Notes under the pieces: model-generated | Told to the model about the DNA's origin: nothing | The model's input: the letters and a program-made list of their open reading frames with translations, nothing else | The model's database searches: none | Shown here: one piece after another, positions 18,847-27,249 of the stretch | Numbering within the stretch: the first letter of the stretch is position 1 | Layout: the number at the start of each line of letters is the position of its first letter | Position numbers and translations under genes: made by a program | Assembly (NCBI RefSeq): GCF_014841115.1 | Contig: NZ_JACYTP010000003.1 | Coordinates: 1-64,000 of the forward strand | Length of the DNA stretch: 64,000 nt | Origin: Photobacterium arenosum | GTDB lineage: Bacteria; Pseudomonadota; Gammaproteobacteria; Enterobacterales; Vibrionaceae | Reading direction: 5' to 3'

Positions 18847-18921
18847 TGAATAACAGAGGAATGATGAAATAACAGGGGAATGACGGATTAGAGGGGAATG
18901 ACGGATTAGCAGGGAAATGAC
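18839..18921 (+). repeat. Degenerate 18-19 bp tandem repeats, about five copies
   Basis: The core GGAATGAC recurs at 18839, 18858 (GGAATGAT), 18877, 18895 and 18913 (GGAAATGAC), with spacings of 19, 19, 18 and 18 bases. The linkers resemble GGATTAGMRG or AATAACAG. The first core is the outer end of the second palindrome, so the array appears to have grown from the palindrome arm. Confidence 0.8.
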
Positions 18922-18964
18922 GGGGTAGCAAGGGTGTAAGTACGAGTGGTAAACGGAGGCCGGC

Positions 18965-20362
18965 ATGGAAAGACTCACCTGTTTTAAAGCCTACGATATC
19001 CGCGGTGAGCTGGGGCGGGAGCTGAACGAGGACATCGCTTACCGGATCGGCCGGGCGTACGGCCAGCATTTCCGGCCAGTAACGGTGGCGATTGGCGGCG
19101 ATGTGCGGCAGTCATCGCCGTCACTGAAAATGGCACTGGCGCAAGGCTTGATGGATGCCGGAGTGGATGTGATCGATCTCGGTCTGACCGGCACAGAAGA
19201 GGTATATTTCGCGGCGCAAAGCCTGCTTGTTGACGGGATTGAAGTGACGGCAAGCCATAATCCGATCAATTACAATGGCATGAAGCTGGTCAGGGCCGGG
19301 GCGATACCTGTCAGCGGCGACACGGGCTTACACGATATTCGCATACTGGCTGAAAGAAATGATTTTGCGGCGCCCGATCAGCTCGGCCAGCTGCGTCACC
19401 AGTGTGTGCTGAATGACTATATTGACCACCTGCTGTCTTATATCGCACCGTCAGAGATTACACCGCTGCGGCTGGTAGTGAACGCGGGGAATGGTGCGGC
19501 GGGACATGTGATTGATGCGCTGGAGGCGCAATTTGGTCAGCGCCGGATCCCCATTGAGTTTGTGAAAATCCACCATGAGCCCGATGGCACTTTTCCTCAC
19601 GGGATTCCCAATCCGTTATTGCCTGAGTGCCGGGCGTCGACCTCACAAGCGGTGAGGGCGCATCAGGCCGATATGGGCATTGCCTGGGACGGCGATTTTG
19701 ACCGCTGCTTTCTGTTCGATGAGCAGGGCCAATTCATCGAAGGCTATTATATTGTCGGTTTGCTGGCACAAGCTTTTTTGCAGCAGCCCGCAGATCCGAA
19801 TGACTCCCGGCCGAGCAAAATCATTCATGATCCTCGTCTGACCTGGAATACGGTCGATATCGTCACGGCCAATGGCGGACAGGCGATCCAGTCGAAAACC
19901 GGTCATGCTTTTATTAAAGAAAGGATGCGGCAGGAAGACGCCCTATATGGCGGTGAAATGAGTGCCCACCATTATTTTCGCGATTTTGCCTATTGCGACA
20001 GTGGCATGATCCCCTGGTTGCTGGCGGCACAGCTGTTGTCTGTAAAAGGACAGTGTCTGTCAGAACTGGTCGCGGACAGGGTTCGGGCTTATCCGGCCTC
20101 CGGTGAAATCAATCTGACGGTCACTGACACTGACGATGCCATCGCGACAGTCCGAGCTGTGTACGAGCCGGACGCACTGGCACTGGATCAGACTGACGGG
20201 ATCAGTCTGAGTTTTTCTGACTGGCGCTTTAAGCTCAGGGCATCAAATACCGAACCCGTTTTGCGTTTGAATGTCGAGTCCCGTGGCGATTCCGCGCTGA
20301 TGAAAACGAAAACGGCTGAAGTGCTGGCGTTGCTTCAGCCGTTTTCTGCTCCCAAATCATGA
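18965..20362 (+). CDS. manB: Phosphomannomutase, copy 2
   Basis: A 465-residue phosphohexomutase, paralogue of 3833-5203. [14 protein letters not shown] holds the phosphoserine, [17 protein letters not shown] the metal loop and [17 protein letters not shown] the sugar loop. A short insertion ([13 protein letters not shown], near residue 275) is absent from copy 1. The G+C-rich sequence matches manC2. Its final codons encode a 14-bp perfect stem-loop with a T stretch (20308-20346) that probably serves as the transcription terminator. Its stop lies 14 bases from the convergent beta-barrel gene. Confidence 0.95.
   Translation: MERLTCFKAYDIRGELGRELNEDIAYRIGRAYGQHFRPVTVAIGGDVRQSSPSLKMALAQGLMDAGVDVIDLGLTGTEEVYFAAQSLLVDGIEVTASHNPINYNGMKLVRAGAIPVSGDTGLHDIRILAERNDFAAPDQLGQLRHQCVLNDYIDHLLSYIAPSEITPLRLVVNAGNGAAGHVIDALEAQFGQRRIPIEFVKIHHEPDGTFPHGIPNPLLPECRASTSQAVRAHQADMGIAWDGDFDRCFLFDEQGQFIEGYYIVGLLAQAFLQQPADPNDSRPSKIIHDPRLTWNTVDIVTANGGQAIQSKTGHAFIKERMRQEDALYGGEMSAHHYFRDFAYCDSGMIPWLLAAQLLSVKGQCLSELVADRVRAYPASGEINLTVTDTDDAIATVRAVYEPDALALDQTDGISLSFSDWRFKLRASNTEPVLRLNVESRGDSALMKTKTAEVLALLQPFSAPKS
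20308..20346 (+). terminator. Terminator-like stem-loop inside the 3' end of manB copy 2
   Basis: GAAAACGGCTGAAG (20308-20321) pairs perfectly with CTTCAGCCGTTTTC (20333-20346) around an 11-base loop, and TTTT is part of the right arm. It lies 17-55 bases before the stop codon, so the terminator overlaps coding sequence. Confidence 0.6.
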
Positions 20363-20376
20363 CCAATAAGGCGTCA

Positions 20377-21456
20377 TCAGAAAGGCACCTGGCCCGACAG
20401 CATCACGGTCAGCTGACTGGCTTGCTGGTAGTCCAGATTGTCACTGATCACCTGCATCGACCAGTATCTGTGGGTGAGGGCCAGTCCGATGGCCTGGCTC
20501 TGCAGGGTATACGAGAGCCGGGTGCTGACCGTACTCCAGCCATGGCTGACAGCGAGATCCGTTAATTGCGCACCATAGCCATAAAAATGGCTGGCCGACA
20601 ATGCGGTATCACCAAACAGGTAGGCTAAGCGGCCTGTGTACTTGGGGGTCAGCCGCTGTTTGTATTCTTTGTAACCTTCAAAGCCACTCGCGATAGGGTT
20701 GATGTTGATGTAGCCATTCTCGTCGGTTTCTGCCGTGGCGGTGTTGGCAACGGCTGTGGTGTAAGGCGCACGATCCCACATGATTTCGCCATAGGCATCC
20801 TGCACAAAGGCCGACAGAAACCAGTGTCGGTTAATGTGCCAGTCAAATCCCAGATCGGTACTGAAGCCGTAGCGGCTGGTGGGTTTGTCTGCAATTCGGT
20901 CCAGCAGTACATCTTCACCATAGACATAGTCCAGGTTCAGCTGACCGCTGATATCATCGCTGGCACTGCGCTGAACCTGGCCATGTAGCTGACCTTCCAT
21001 TAAGTCGGTGGCCTTCAGATAGCTGCCTGCGACATAAAAAGCCAGGTTGTCAGCCGGCTCCATACGCCAGCCGAGGCGGATGCCTTGCTGAATGGTATGG
21101 TTAACATTCAAATCCACCTGATAGGTTTTGCCGGGCACCATGTCTGTCCGGTTCAGGGAATCCCCATAGAGCAACAGTGCATCCGGGGAATGTTTGAGAA
21201 ACCATTCATAGCGGTAAAGGTAGCTGAGCGTCACATTGTGATAGCGCAGCCCAAAGGCGGCTTCGTTAAAGGTGAAGGCGTGATTTGAGCCCTGATAATC
21301 ACTTTCCTTGCCTTTGACCAAAGCATAAATACTGTTGTTCTCGGCGTAGCTTTGCGAGTTTATCTGAACGAATGGGGCGACTGAGTCGGTCGCTGTTCCC
21401 GGCGCCAGAGGCAGCAGGCTCAGGCCGGTAAGGGTTGTTAAGGTCGTCAGCATCAT
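20377..21456 (-). CDS. Predicted outer-membrane beta-barrel protein, unrecognised
   Basis: A 359-residue protein without an assigned family. The hydrophobic, Thr/Leu-rich N-terminus followed by PLAPGTATDS looks like an export signal but lacks a positive charge. The body alternates polar and aromatic residues in short strands such as FGLRYHNVTLSYLYRYEWFL, YGFSTDLGFDW and LALTHRYWSMQVISD. It ends in Phe (MLSGQVPF), the classic C-terminal signal recognised by the BAM machinery. No Shine-Dalgarno is visible before the ATG at 21456; a hairpin (21470-21491) lies there. The frame stays open up to 21495, so a non-standard upstream start is possible. It is 64 bases downstream of the large lipoprotein gene and probably shares its transcript. 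Confidence 0.65.
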   Translation of the reverse strand: MMLTTLTTLTGLSLLPLAPGTATDSVAPFVQINSQSYAENNSIYALVKGKESDYQGSNHAFTFNEAAFGLRYHNVTLSYLYRYEWFLKHSPDALLLYGDSLNRTDMVPGKTYQVDLNVNHTIQQGIRLGWRMEPADNLAFYVAGSYLKATDLMEGQLHGQVQRSASDDISGQLNLDYVYGEDVLLDRIADKPTSRYGFSTDLGFDWHINRHWFLSAFVQDAYGEIMWDRAPYTTAVANTATAETDENGYININPIASGFEGYKEYKQRLTPKYTGRLAYLFGDTALSASHFYGYGAQLTDLAVSHGWSTVSTRLSYTLQSQAIGLALTHRYWSMQVISDNLDYQQASQLTVMLSGQVPF

Positions 21457-21469
21457 AATTACAACAAGA

Positions 21470-21491
21470 GAGCCCTGACAGATCAGGGCTC
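21470..21491 (-). other. Hairpin between the lipoprotein and beta-barrel genes
   Basis: GAGCCCTGA (21470-21478) and TCAGGGCTC (21483-21491) form a perfect 9-bp stem with a 4-base loop. It is located 30 bases after the lipoprotein stop and 14 bases before the barrel ATG on the minus strand. A true U-run is missing, so it may tune expression of the second gene rather than stop transcription. Confidence 0.55.
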
Positions 21492-21520
21492 GTGACTAAA
21501 AGAATGAATGGGCAAATCGC

Positions 21521-23836
21521 TTACATTGACTCGAAGGAACCGTCGGTATAACGGATCAGCAACAGATTATTGTTGGTCGTGCTGATAGTCCCGGTCGATT
21601 TACCGTTCACATAGATGGTGCCGCCAATATCGTCTTCCCCTTTTTCGGTCAGGGTCGCTACCAGGCCTTTACCATCGCGCAGCGAGACATAAGGCGTGTT
21701 GTTGTCACTGTAAGGCTTGTAGCTGGTGCTCAGGTAAGTGTCTTTACCGTTATAAGTCACTCCGGCATCCACTTCGATCAGGTTGTAATCGTTGCGGGAG
21801 ATGTCCAGCGACAGGCCAGTCGCAACTGGAGTATTGTTAGCGTTCAGAATGTTAGCGCCTAGTGCCATTTTGACGTTGGCTCTGATGAAGCTGTCTTTGG
21901 TTTCAACACTTTCTTCAGTGATGACTTCTTCACTTACTGTATTGCAACTGCTGTCCCAGTCAGACCACCAATCGCAGTAACGGCCACTGGTTATGTGGGT
22001 GATATCTTTTAGATGCACATAACCACCCATGTTATTTAGCCTGATATCCATCAAGGCTGAAACTGCCTGATCGTCTGAAGCAATAACACCATCAATTTTA
22101 AATGTCAGGCTTTTGGCTTCGATGATGGAGCTGTCTTTGTTCTCGTTGGACCAATCAGTGCCCGTACCATCCCAATATCCACTGTATTCATAACCATTGA
22201 AATCGGCAGAAGAAAGACCATCGGCGATAAGAGTGATATTTCCCGTAAAAGTATTCTGGAATGGTGTATTTTCCTGGTAGCTATAATATGCAAGCGTTGC
22301 CTCAGAGAGTTGAAGCTTTAAGGTGTTTACCTGAGAGGCTTTCGAGGTACTCCACTCGGACTCATGGATCTCAGTTGAAGGATTGCTATAGTTTCTTTTC
22401 TCTTCTTTGGTGATCTTGGCGCTCAACACAACATGACTTTCGGAAGCATGTATTAAAGCGTCATTATAATATGCAGCCAGCTCGTTTAGCGTGATATTAG
22501 TATGCACTTCTTCTGTTGAAGTCTTCGTGCAGTAATCTGAGTAACTACAATTCTGGTCGGTTTCAGTAACTGTTCTGGTGCTATGGTCGTAAGAGCCTGT
22601 TGCCACCAGCGATACGCCATTTTGCTGAACGGTATACTGGTCACCGTCTTTATAAACGTAGTAGTTGTTGCTGGTGAGCAACATACTGCCTTCGAAGTTG
22701 GCATCTGGCTTCATGGCTTCACTAATGGCAATGATGGCGCCATTGACATTTTCCAGCAACATTTCTGTATCTTCCTGCGCGATACTGCTTATATCGCCCA
22801 GTTCGTCAGCAAAGTTTGTCAGCCCGGTATTCAGATCCCCGCCATCAGACGCGGCAGTATAGACAGTACGGATTTGTTTGATGAAGTCTTTGGCCTGCAC
22901 GACGGCGTTAGCGACGGGTTTGTCAATATCAATACCAATCTCGATATTATCCGGATTAATGGCTGAAACATCCTGCTCGGCATTATCCAGTTTTGAACCC
23001 GTGTTGCCCTGATTATTCGCATGGGCTTTTGCCTGACTGACTACCTGAGTGGTATCAGCCTGGATCTGGCTGACGACATTTTTATTCACGGCCAGTTTGC
23101 CATTGGCATCATAGTCAATTAAGTCATCAATATTGACACTGCCACTCTTGCGGCTTTGTTCTATCGATGCCGACAGAATGGCAGCGCGCAGATCTTCGTT
23201 GTCTGAACCGGCAATGGCACTCGCATCGGTAATGTCTACTGAGCCCATTTCCGTGATGGGCTTGGTCAGGCCGAGCGCTTTCCCGATAATGGCATTGCTG
23301 TTGTTGACTATGTCAGTCGTCAGATCCAAAGCGCCGGTCAGTTCAATGGCTTTTTTAGCTGCCAGATTGGTCAGGCTGTTAACATTGGCGGTTTTGATTT
23401 CACCTGAAGAAGCAATAACGGCCAGCAGTTTGAATTCGTCTGGAACTGTCATCCACTCGCCGAATTCAATCGGATTTCCGCTCGCATCCTGACAGCCAAC
23501 GTAGTCACATTTCATTTGGGTGCCTGTGCCTTTGGTCACAACAACCAGCAGGGCTTTATTGGCTGGAAGACCTGTCAGAGAAAACTGGCCTTTTTCATTT
23601 GTTGTTGTCGTGAGCAACGGAGAAACACAGTGTTGCTGGCTGGTATTGGCGACTGTGGCTTCACACACGGCGACCTGGCCTGACTTCACTATCCCTTTAT
23701 TGACGACACCTGCCGTGGTGATCTCTGTTGGTGAAGTATTGGAGCCTGTACTATCTTTATTACTCCCGCTGCCACCGCCACAGGCGGTTAATCCCAGCGA
23801 GGATATGATAAGTGTCGCCAAAACTGACTTTTTCAT
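21521..23836 (-). CDS. Large secreted lipoprotein, unrecognised
   Basis: A 771-residue protein with a lipoprotein signal: MKKSV, a hydrophobic core, and the lipobox LTAC with Cys19 as the acylation site. The following CGGGSGSN linker has no Asp at +2, consistent with sorting to the outer membrane. Residues about 40-125 resemble a carboxypeptidase-regulatory-like beta sandwich (GQFSLTGLPANKALLVVV). The middle is alpha-helical and the C-terminal half is strand-rich with many Asp, Asn and Thr. Two short Cys-pair loops, CSYSDYC and CDWWSDWDSSC, may be disulfide-bonded. AAAGGAAA precedes the ATG. The function is unknown; partnership with the downstream beta-barrel is inferred from adjacency only. 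Confidence 0.75.
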   Translation of the reverse strand: MKKSVLATLIISSLGLTACGGGSGSNKDSTGSNTSPTEITTAGVVNKGIVKSGQVAVCEATVANTSQQHCVSPLLTTTTNEKGQFSLTGLPANKALLVVVTKGTGTQMKCDYVGCQDASGNPIEFGEWMTVPDEFKLLAVIASSGEIKTANVNSLTNLAAKKAIELTGALDLTTDIVNNSNAIIGKALGLTKPITEMGSVDITDASAIAGSDNEDLRAAILSASIEQSRKSGSVNIDDLIDYDANGKLAVNKNVVSQIQADTTQVVSQAKAHANNQGNTGSKLDNAEQDVSAINPDNIEIGIDIDKPVANAVVQAKDFIKQIRTVYTAASDGGDLNTGLTNFADELGDISSIAQEDTEMLLENVNGAIIAISEAMKPDANFEGSMLLTSNNYYVYKDGDQYTVQQNGVSLVATGSYDHSTRTVTETDQNCSYSDYCTKTSTEEVHTNITLNELAAYYNDALIHASESHVVLSAKITKEEKRNYSNPSTEIHESEWSTSKASQVNTLKLQLSEATLAYYSYQENTPFQNTFTGNITLIADGLSSADFNGYEYSGYWDGTGTDWSNENKDSSIIEAKSLTFKIDGVIASDDQAVSALMDIRLNNMGGYVHLKDITHITSGRYCDWWSDWDSSCNTVSEEVITEESVETKDSFIRANVKMALGANILNANNTPVATGLSLDISRNDYNLIEVDAGVTYNGKDTYLSTSYKPYSDNNTPYVSLRDGKGLVATLTEKGEDDIGGTIYVNGKSTGTISTTNNNLLLIRYTDGSFESM

Positions 23837-24405
23837 GATATTTCCTTTGAATAAATATGAGAGCCTGAGGCTACTTTCAATGTGCCTTTTATTATTGGCT
23901 GCAATCGAGCTTGCTATCTGTGCGCTGGTCTGTCGGCCAGTTCGCGCAGTAATTTATTGCGATAAGCTTTATAAATGAATTGCTGAATAAATAAAGCCTT
24001 GATCCCAGATACAATGTGCATTTCATTTTTTAATGATGAAAACTGTGAATTGCTTCATTAGTTTCTTCTGCAATTTGATACCTGCCATAGAGCCTTGGTT
24101 CTGTGCATCGGGTGTTTTTTGAGCGGGTGACGAATTACGCAATGGCACTTAAAGCGTGGTAAAAGCCGGGCAAGCGTCCAGTAAAAAAACGGACAAAAGC
24201 CCGGTGAAAAGTAAGGTCAAAAGGATGACTGAACCTGATGCGGCCTGACTAAACGGACATGCCGTCGAATATTTGAAATTAACCTGTGTTGGGCATGAAA
24301 GTTTTTCGTGAATTCAGTCGCGCAATTTTGCTGTTAATGTTTCACCTGTCATTAACTTTGTCATGCTGGGTGAATTATTTAATCTCTTAATACCAGGGGA
24401 ATAAG
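23837..24405. other. Divergent intergenic region, no gene seen
   Basis: About 570 bases between the lipoprotein gene (minus) and the beta-CASP gene (plus). It is moderately A+T-rich and presumably carries both promoters, but I see no convincing -35/-10 pair, repeat or RNA gene. The last bases hold the AGGGGAATAAG ribosome site of the rightward gene. Confidence 0.5.
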
Positions 24406-25776
24406 GTGAATATTTTACACCATGGAGCTAGGGACGGGGTGACCGGTTCTTGTCATGAGCTACAGCTAGGAAGATACAGTCTGCTAATCGATTGCGGTGT
24501 GTTTCAGGGCGAGGAAGCCAAAGTCAGCAACGATATTACCTTTCCTGTTGAGCCCATTCGGGCACTTATTCTGACTCATTGTCATATCGATCATGTCGGC
24601 CGTATTCCCTGGTTATTAGCGGCTGGCTTTCGCGGGCCGATTTATGCCACAGAAGCGACAGCAGCCTTGTTGCCTTTGATGCTCGAAGATGGACTGAAAT
24701 TGCAACTGGGATTGAGCGATGAAAAGTGCGAAGCCTTTATCCGGTTGGTGCGCTCTCAGCTAAAACCTGTGCCATTTGATTGCCGGGCGCAGATCATGCT
24801 GCCGGATGGCCAGGATGTCAGCCTGTCATTTCGCCAGGCAGGCCACATTTTAGGCTCGGCTTATGTCGAGTTACTGCTGTCTGATCGCCAGAAAGTGGTG
24901 TTCTCCGGCGATCTTGGCCCTAGTAATACCCCGCTGCTGGTCGACCCTGAACCGCCGCTGCATGCTGACGTACTGGTGCTGGAAAGCACCTATGGCAATA
25001 AGCGTCACCCTGGCGTGGCAACAAGAGAGCAGGCGTTAAAAAGCGTGGTCGAGCAGTCGTTAAAAGACGGCGGGGCTATTTTGATACCGGCGTTCAGTCT
25101 GGGACGCACTCAGGAACTGCTTTTTGATTTGGAAAACATTGTAAACAATGAAATCAGCCAGCCCTCTGCGGAGAGTCCGTGGCTCAATTTGCCGATTGTG
25201 CTTGATTCCCCCTTAGCCATGAAAATCACTCAAGCCTATCAGGGCTTTAAGCGGTTATGGACCAAAGAAGCCAAGGCAAGGCTGGATAACGGTCGCCACC
25301 CGCTGGACTTTGATCAGTGCACCCAGATTGATGCACACAGCGATCATATCGGCTTGGTTAACCGTCTGCAGGCCAGCGGAGAGCCGGCCGTTATTGTGGC
25401 TGCCAGCGGGATGTGCAGTGGCGGGCGGATCATGAATTATCTGGAGGCTTTGCTGCCTGATCCCAGAACCGATCTGCTGCTTATTGGCTATCAGGCCAGG
25501 GGCACACTGGGCCGGGAGCTGCAAAATGGCGCCAAAGAAGTGATGATTAACAATAATCGCATTGAAGTGAACGCCAGAGTGCACACTATGACGGGGTATT
25601 CAGCCCATGCCGATCAGCGGGATCTGATCCGTTTTGTGAAGGGCATTGAAAAAGGGCCTGCTGAAATTCGTCTGGTTCATGGCGACAGACCCGCTCAGGA
25701 AGCACTGGCGCGACGCTTGCAAAAGGTCAAACCGGATGCAAAGGTGATAGTTTGCGCAAACCTGAACCAGGATTAA
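24406..25776 (+). CDS. Metallo-beta-lactamase-fold protein with beta-CASP domain (RNase-like)
   Basis: A 456-residue member of the CPSF73/Ysh1-like branch of metallo-beta-lactamase proteins, likely a zinc-dependent nuclease acting on RNA. The metal motif HCHIDH is at 58-63, and FSGDLG supplies the later Asp. The beta-CASP part has PAFSLGRTQELLFDLE, ASGMCSGGRIMNYLEAL and the C-terminal His motif YSAHADQRDL. The length is normal for bacterial members. It starts with GTG at 24406 after AGGGGAATAAG. It stands alone, 170 bases before ugd and divergent from the lipoprotein gene, so its neighbours do not indicate a substrate. Confidence 0.88.
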   Translation: MNILHHGARDGVTGSCHELQLGRYSLLIDCGVFQGEEAKVSNDITFPVEPIRALILTHCHIDHVGRIPWLLAAGFRGPIYATEATAALLPLMLEDGLKLQLGLSDEKCEAFIRLVRSQLKPVPFDCRAQIMLPDGQDVSLSFRQAGHILGSAYVELLLSDRQKVVFSGDLGPSNTPLLVDPEPPLHADVLVLESTYGNKRHPGVATREQALKSVVEQSLKDGGAILIPAFSLGRTQELLFDLENIVNNEISQPSAESPWLNLPIVLDSPLAMKITQAYQGFKRLWTKEAKARLDNGRHPLDFDQCTQIDAHSDHIGLVNRLQASGEPAVIVAASGMCSGGRIMNYLEALLPDPRTDLLLIGYQARGTLGRELQNGAKEVMINNNRIEVNARVHTMTGYSAHADQRDLIRFVKGIEKGPAEIRLVHGDRPAQEALARRLQKVKPDAKVIVCANLNQD

Positions 25777-25859
25777 GTCATAGCTTGCATCAGGACTGTC
25801 TTTCGATACTCTATTCTGCGCGATAACACAGTGATAGCTGAGCAGTATATTCAATCCGT

Positions 25860-25900
25860 TTAATGGGCTTTGTCATCTGCATTCCATATCAACCCATTAA
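25860..25900. repeat. Spaced inverted repeat upstream of ugd
   Basis: TTAATGGG (25860-25867) and CCCATTAA (25893-25900) are perfect inverted copies, 25 bases apart, ending 47 bases before the ugd start. It could be a regulatory site or a leader hairpin. Confidence 0.35.
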
Positions 25901-25947
25901 GCTGGGGCTATCATTGTTGTTAAGTAGGCAGAGTTTGAGGACAGATA

Positions 25948-27114
25948 ATGAAAATAACAGTAGCGGGAACAGGTTATGTTGGCCTGTCGAATGCTGTATT
26001 ACTGGCACAAAACCATCAGGTTATTGCGCTGGATATTGTAGAAGAGAAGGTAAATCAGCTTAATCAGAGGCTCTCCCCCATCGTTGATACAGAAATCAGC
26101 GAATACCTCAAACACCGTGAGTTGAACCTGACGGCCACGACAGATAAACACCTCGCTTATGAAAATGCCGATTTCGTCATCATAGCAACGCCAACCGACT
26201 ATGATCCGGTGACCAATTATTTTAATACTGCATCAGTGGAATCTGTGATACGCGATGTTATTACCATCAACCCTGATGCTGTGATGGTGATTAAATCCAC
26301 GGTTCCTGTCGGTTATACCCAACGGGTAAAAGAAGAGTTCGGTACTGATAACGTTTTGTTTTCACCTGAGTTTCTTCGTGAAGGCCGGGCGCTGTACGAT
26401 AACCTGTATCCATCACGCATTATTGTAGGTGAGCAATCGCAGCGGGCTGAAACCTTCGCAAATCTGCTGATCGAAGGCGCGGTTAAAGACGATATTCCGG
26501 TGCTGTTCACCCATTCGACCGAAGCGGAAGCGGTGAAACTGTTTTCCAATACTTATTTAGCGATGCGGGTGGCTTATTTCAATGAGCTGGACAGTTATGC
26601 CGCCGCGCATGGCCTGAACAGCCGTGAGATTATTCAGGGGGTAGGACTGGATCCGCGTATTGGCACCCACTATAACAATCCTTCGTTTGGTTACGGCGGT
26701 TATTGTTTACCCAAGGACACCAAGCAATTGCTGGCAAACTATCAGGAAGTGCCGAACAACCTGATCCGGGCCATCGTTGATGCCAATTCCACCCGCAAGG
26801 ACTTTATTGCTGAATCCATTTTGCGCAAAAAACCCAGGGTGGTGGGGGTGTACCGCCTGATCATGAAAAGCGGCTCAGACAATTTCCGGGCATCATCGAT
26901 TCAGGGCATCATGAAGCGCATTAAAGCCAAAGGTGTGGATGTTGTTGTTTACGAACCTGTGCTGAAAGACGATGAATTCTTTCATTCTGCGGTGATTCGT
27001 GACTTAGCGGAGTTCAAGGCAATGTCTGATGTCATTGTGTCGAACCGAATGACGCCAGAGCTGGAAGATGTGCTTGAGAAAGTCTACACCCGTGATCTGT
27101 TTGGGGCTGATTAA
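25948..27114 (+). CDS. ugd: UDP-glucose 6-dehydrogenase
   Basis: A 388-residue enzyme of the short UDP-glucose/GDP-mannose dehydrogenase group. It oxidises UDP-glucose twice to UDP-glucuronate, using NAD+. The Rossmann loop [10 protein letters not shown] is at the N-terminus. The catalytic cysteine lies in [14 protein letters not shown] (Cys253), and the linker KSTVPVGYT and [12 protein letters not shown] substrate loops are present. A UDP-glucuronate product would feed capsule or exopolysaccharide, and galU at 48588 supplies the UDP-glucose substrate. The ATG at 25948 follows TTGAGGAC. UDP-glucose rather than GDP-mannose is preferred from the overall size and N-terminus, typical of enterobacterial Ugd. 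Confidence 0.92.
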   Translation: MKITVAGTGYVGLSNAVLLAQNHQVIALDIVEEKVNQLNQRLSPIVDTEISEYLKHRELNLTATTDKHLAYENADFVIIATPTDYDPVTNYFNTASVESVIRDVITINPDAVMVIKSTVPVGYTQRVKEEFGTDNVLFSPEFLREGRALYDNLYPSRIIVGEQSQRAETFANLLIEGAVKDDIPVLFTHSTEAEAVKLFSNTYLAMRVAYFNELDSYAAAHGLNSREIIQGVGLDPRIGTHYNNPSFGYGGYCLPKDTKQLLANYQEVPNNLIRAIVDANSTRKDFIAESILRKKPRVVGVYRLIMKSGSDNFRASSIQGIMKRIKAKGVDVVVYEPVLKDDEFFHSAVIRDLAEFKAMSDVIVSNRMTPELEDVLEKVYTRDLFGAD

Positions 27115-27198
27115 TCAGAGAGTTCCGACCAAAATGAGTGAGTGTCTTACTTTTCTTGCGGTTTGATTTCGACATAGATCACAGAAAATTAGCATCCC

Positions 27199-27208
27199 TG
27201 TCTATACT
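27199..27208 (+). promoter_or_regulatory. Sigma-S-like -10 element before the YjbE-like gene
   Basis: TGTCTATACT followed by TG, 41 bases before the ATG at 27250, without a clear -35. It is identical to the elements at 16461 and 17106. Confidence 0.5.
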
Positions 27209-27249
27209 TGAGTTACCTCTTTGGTTATTTGAGATGGTCAGGGACTGCT

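Noticed and set aside
18772-19069. Two minus-strand frames containing the peptide VIPAEAGIQ or its frame-shifted version
   Set aside because: They are translations of the extragenic palindrome and its tandem repeats. This peptide is a well-known artefact of such repeats, and the frames overlap the start of manB2.
24140-24165. TGGCAC resembling a sigma-54 -24 element upstream of the beta-CASP gene
   Set aside because: The -12 TTGC element is missing at the required distance.
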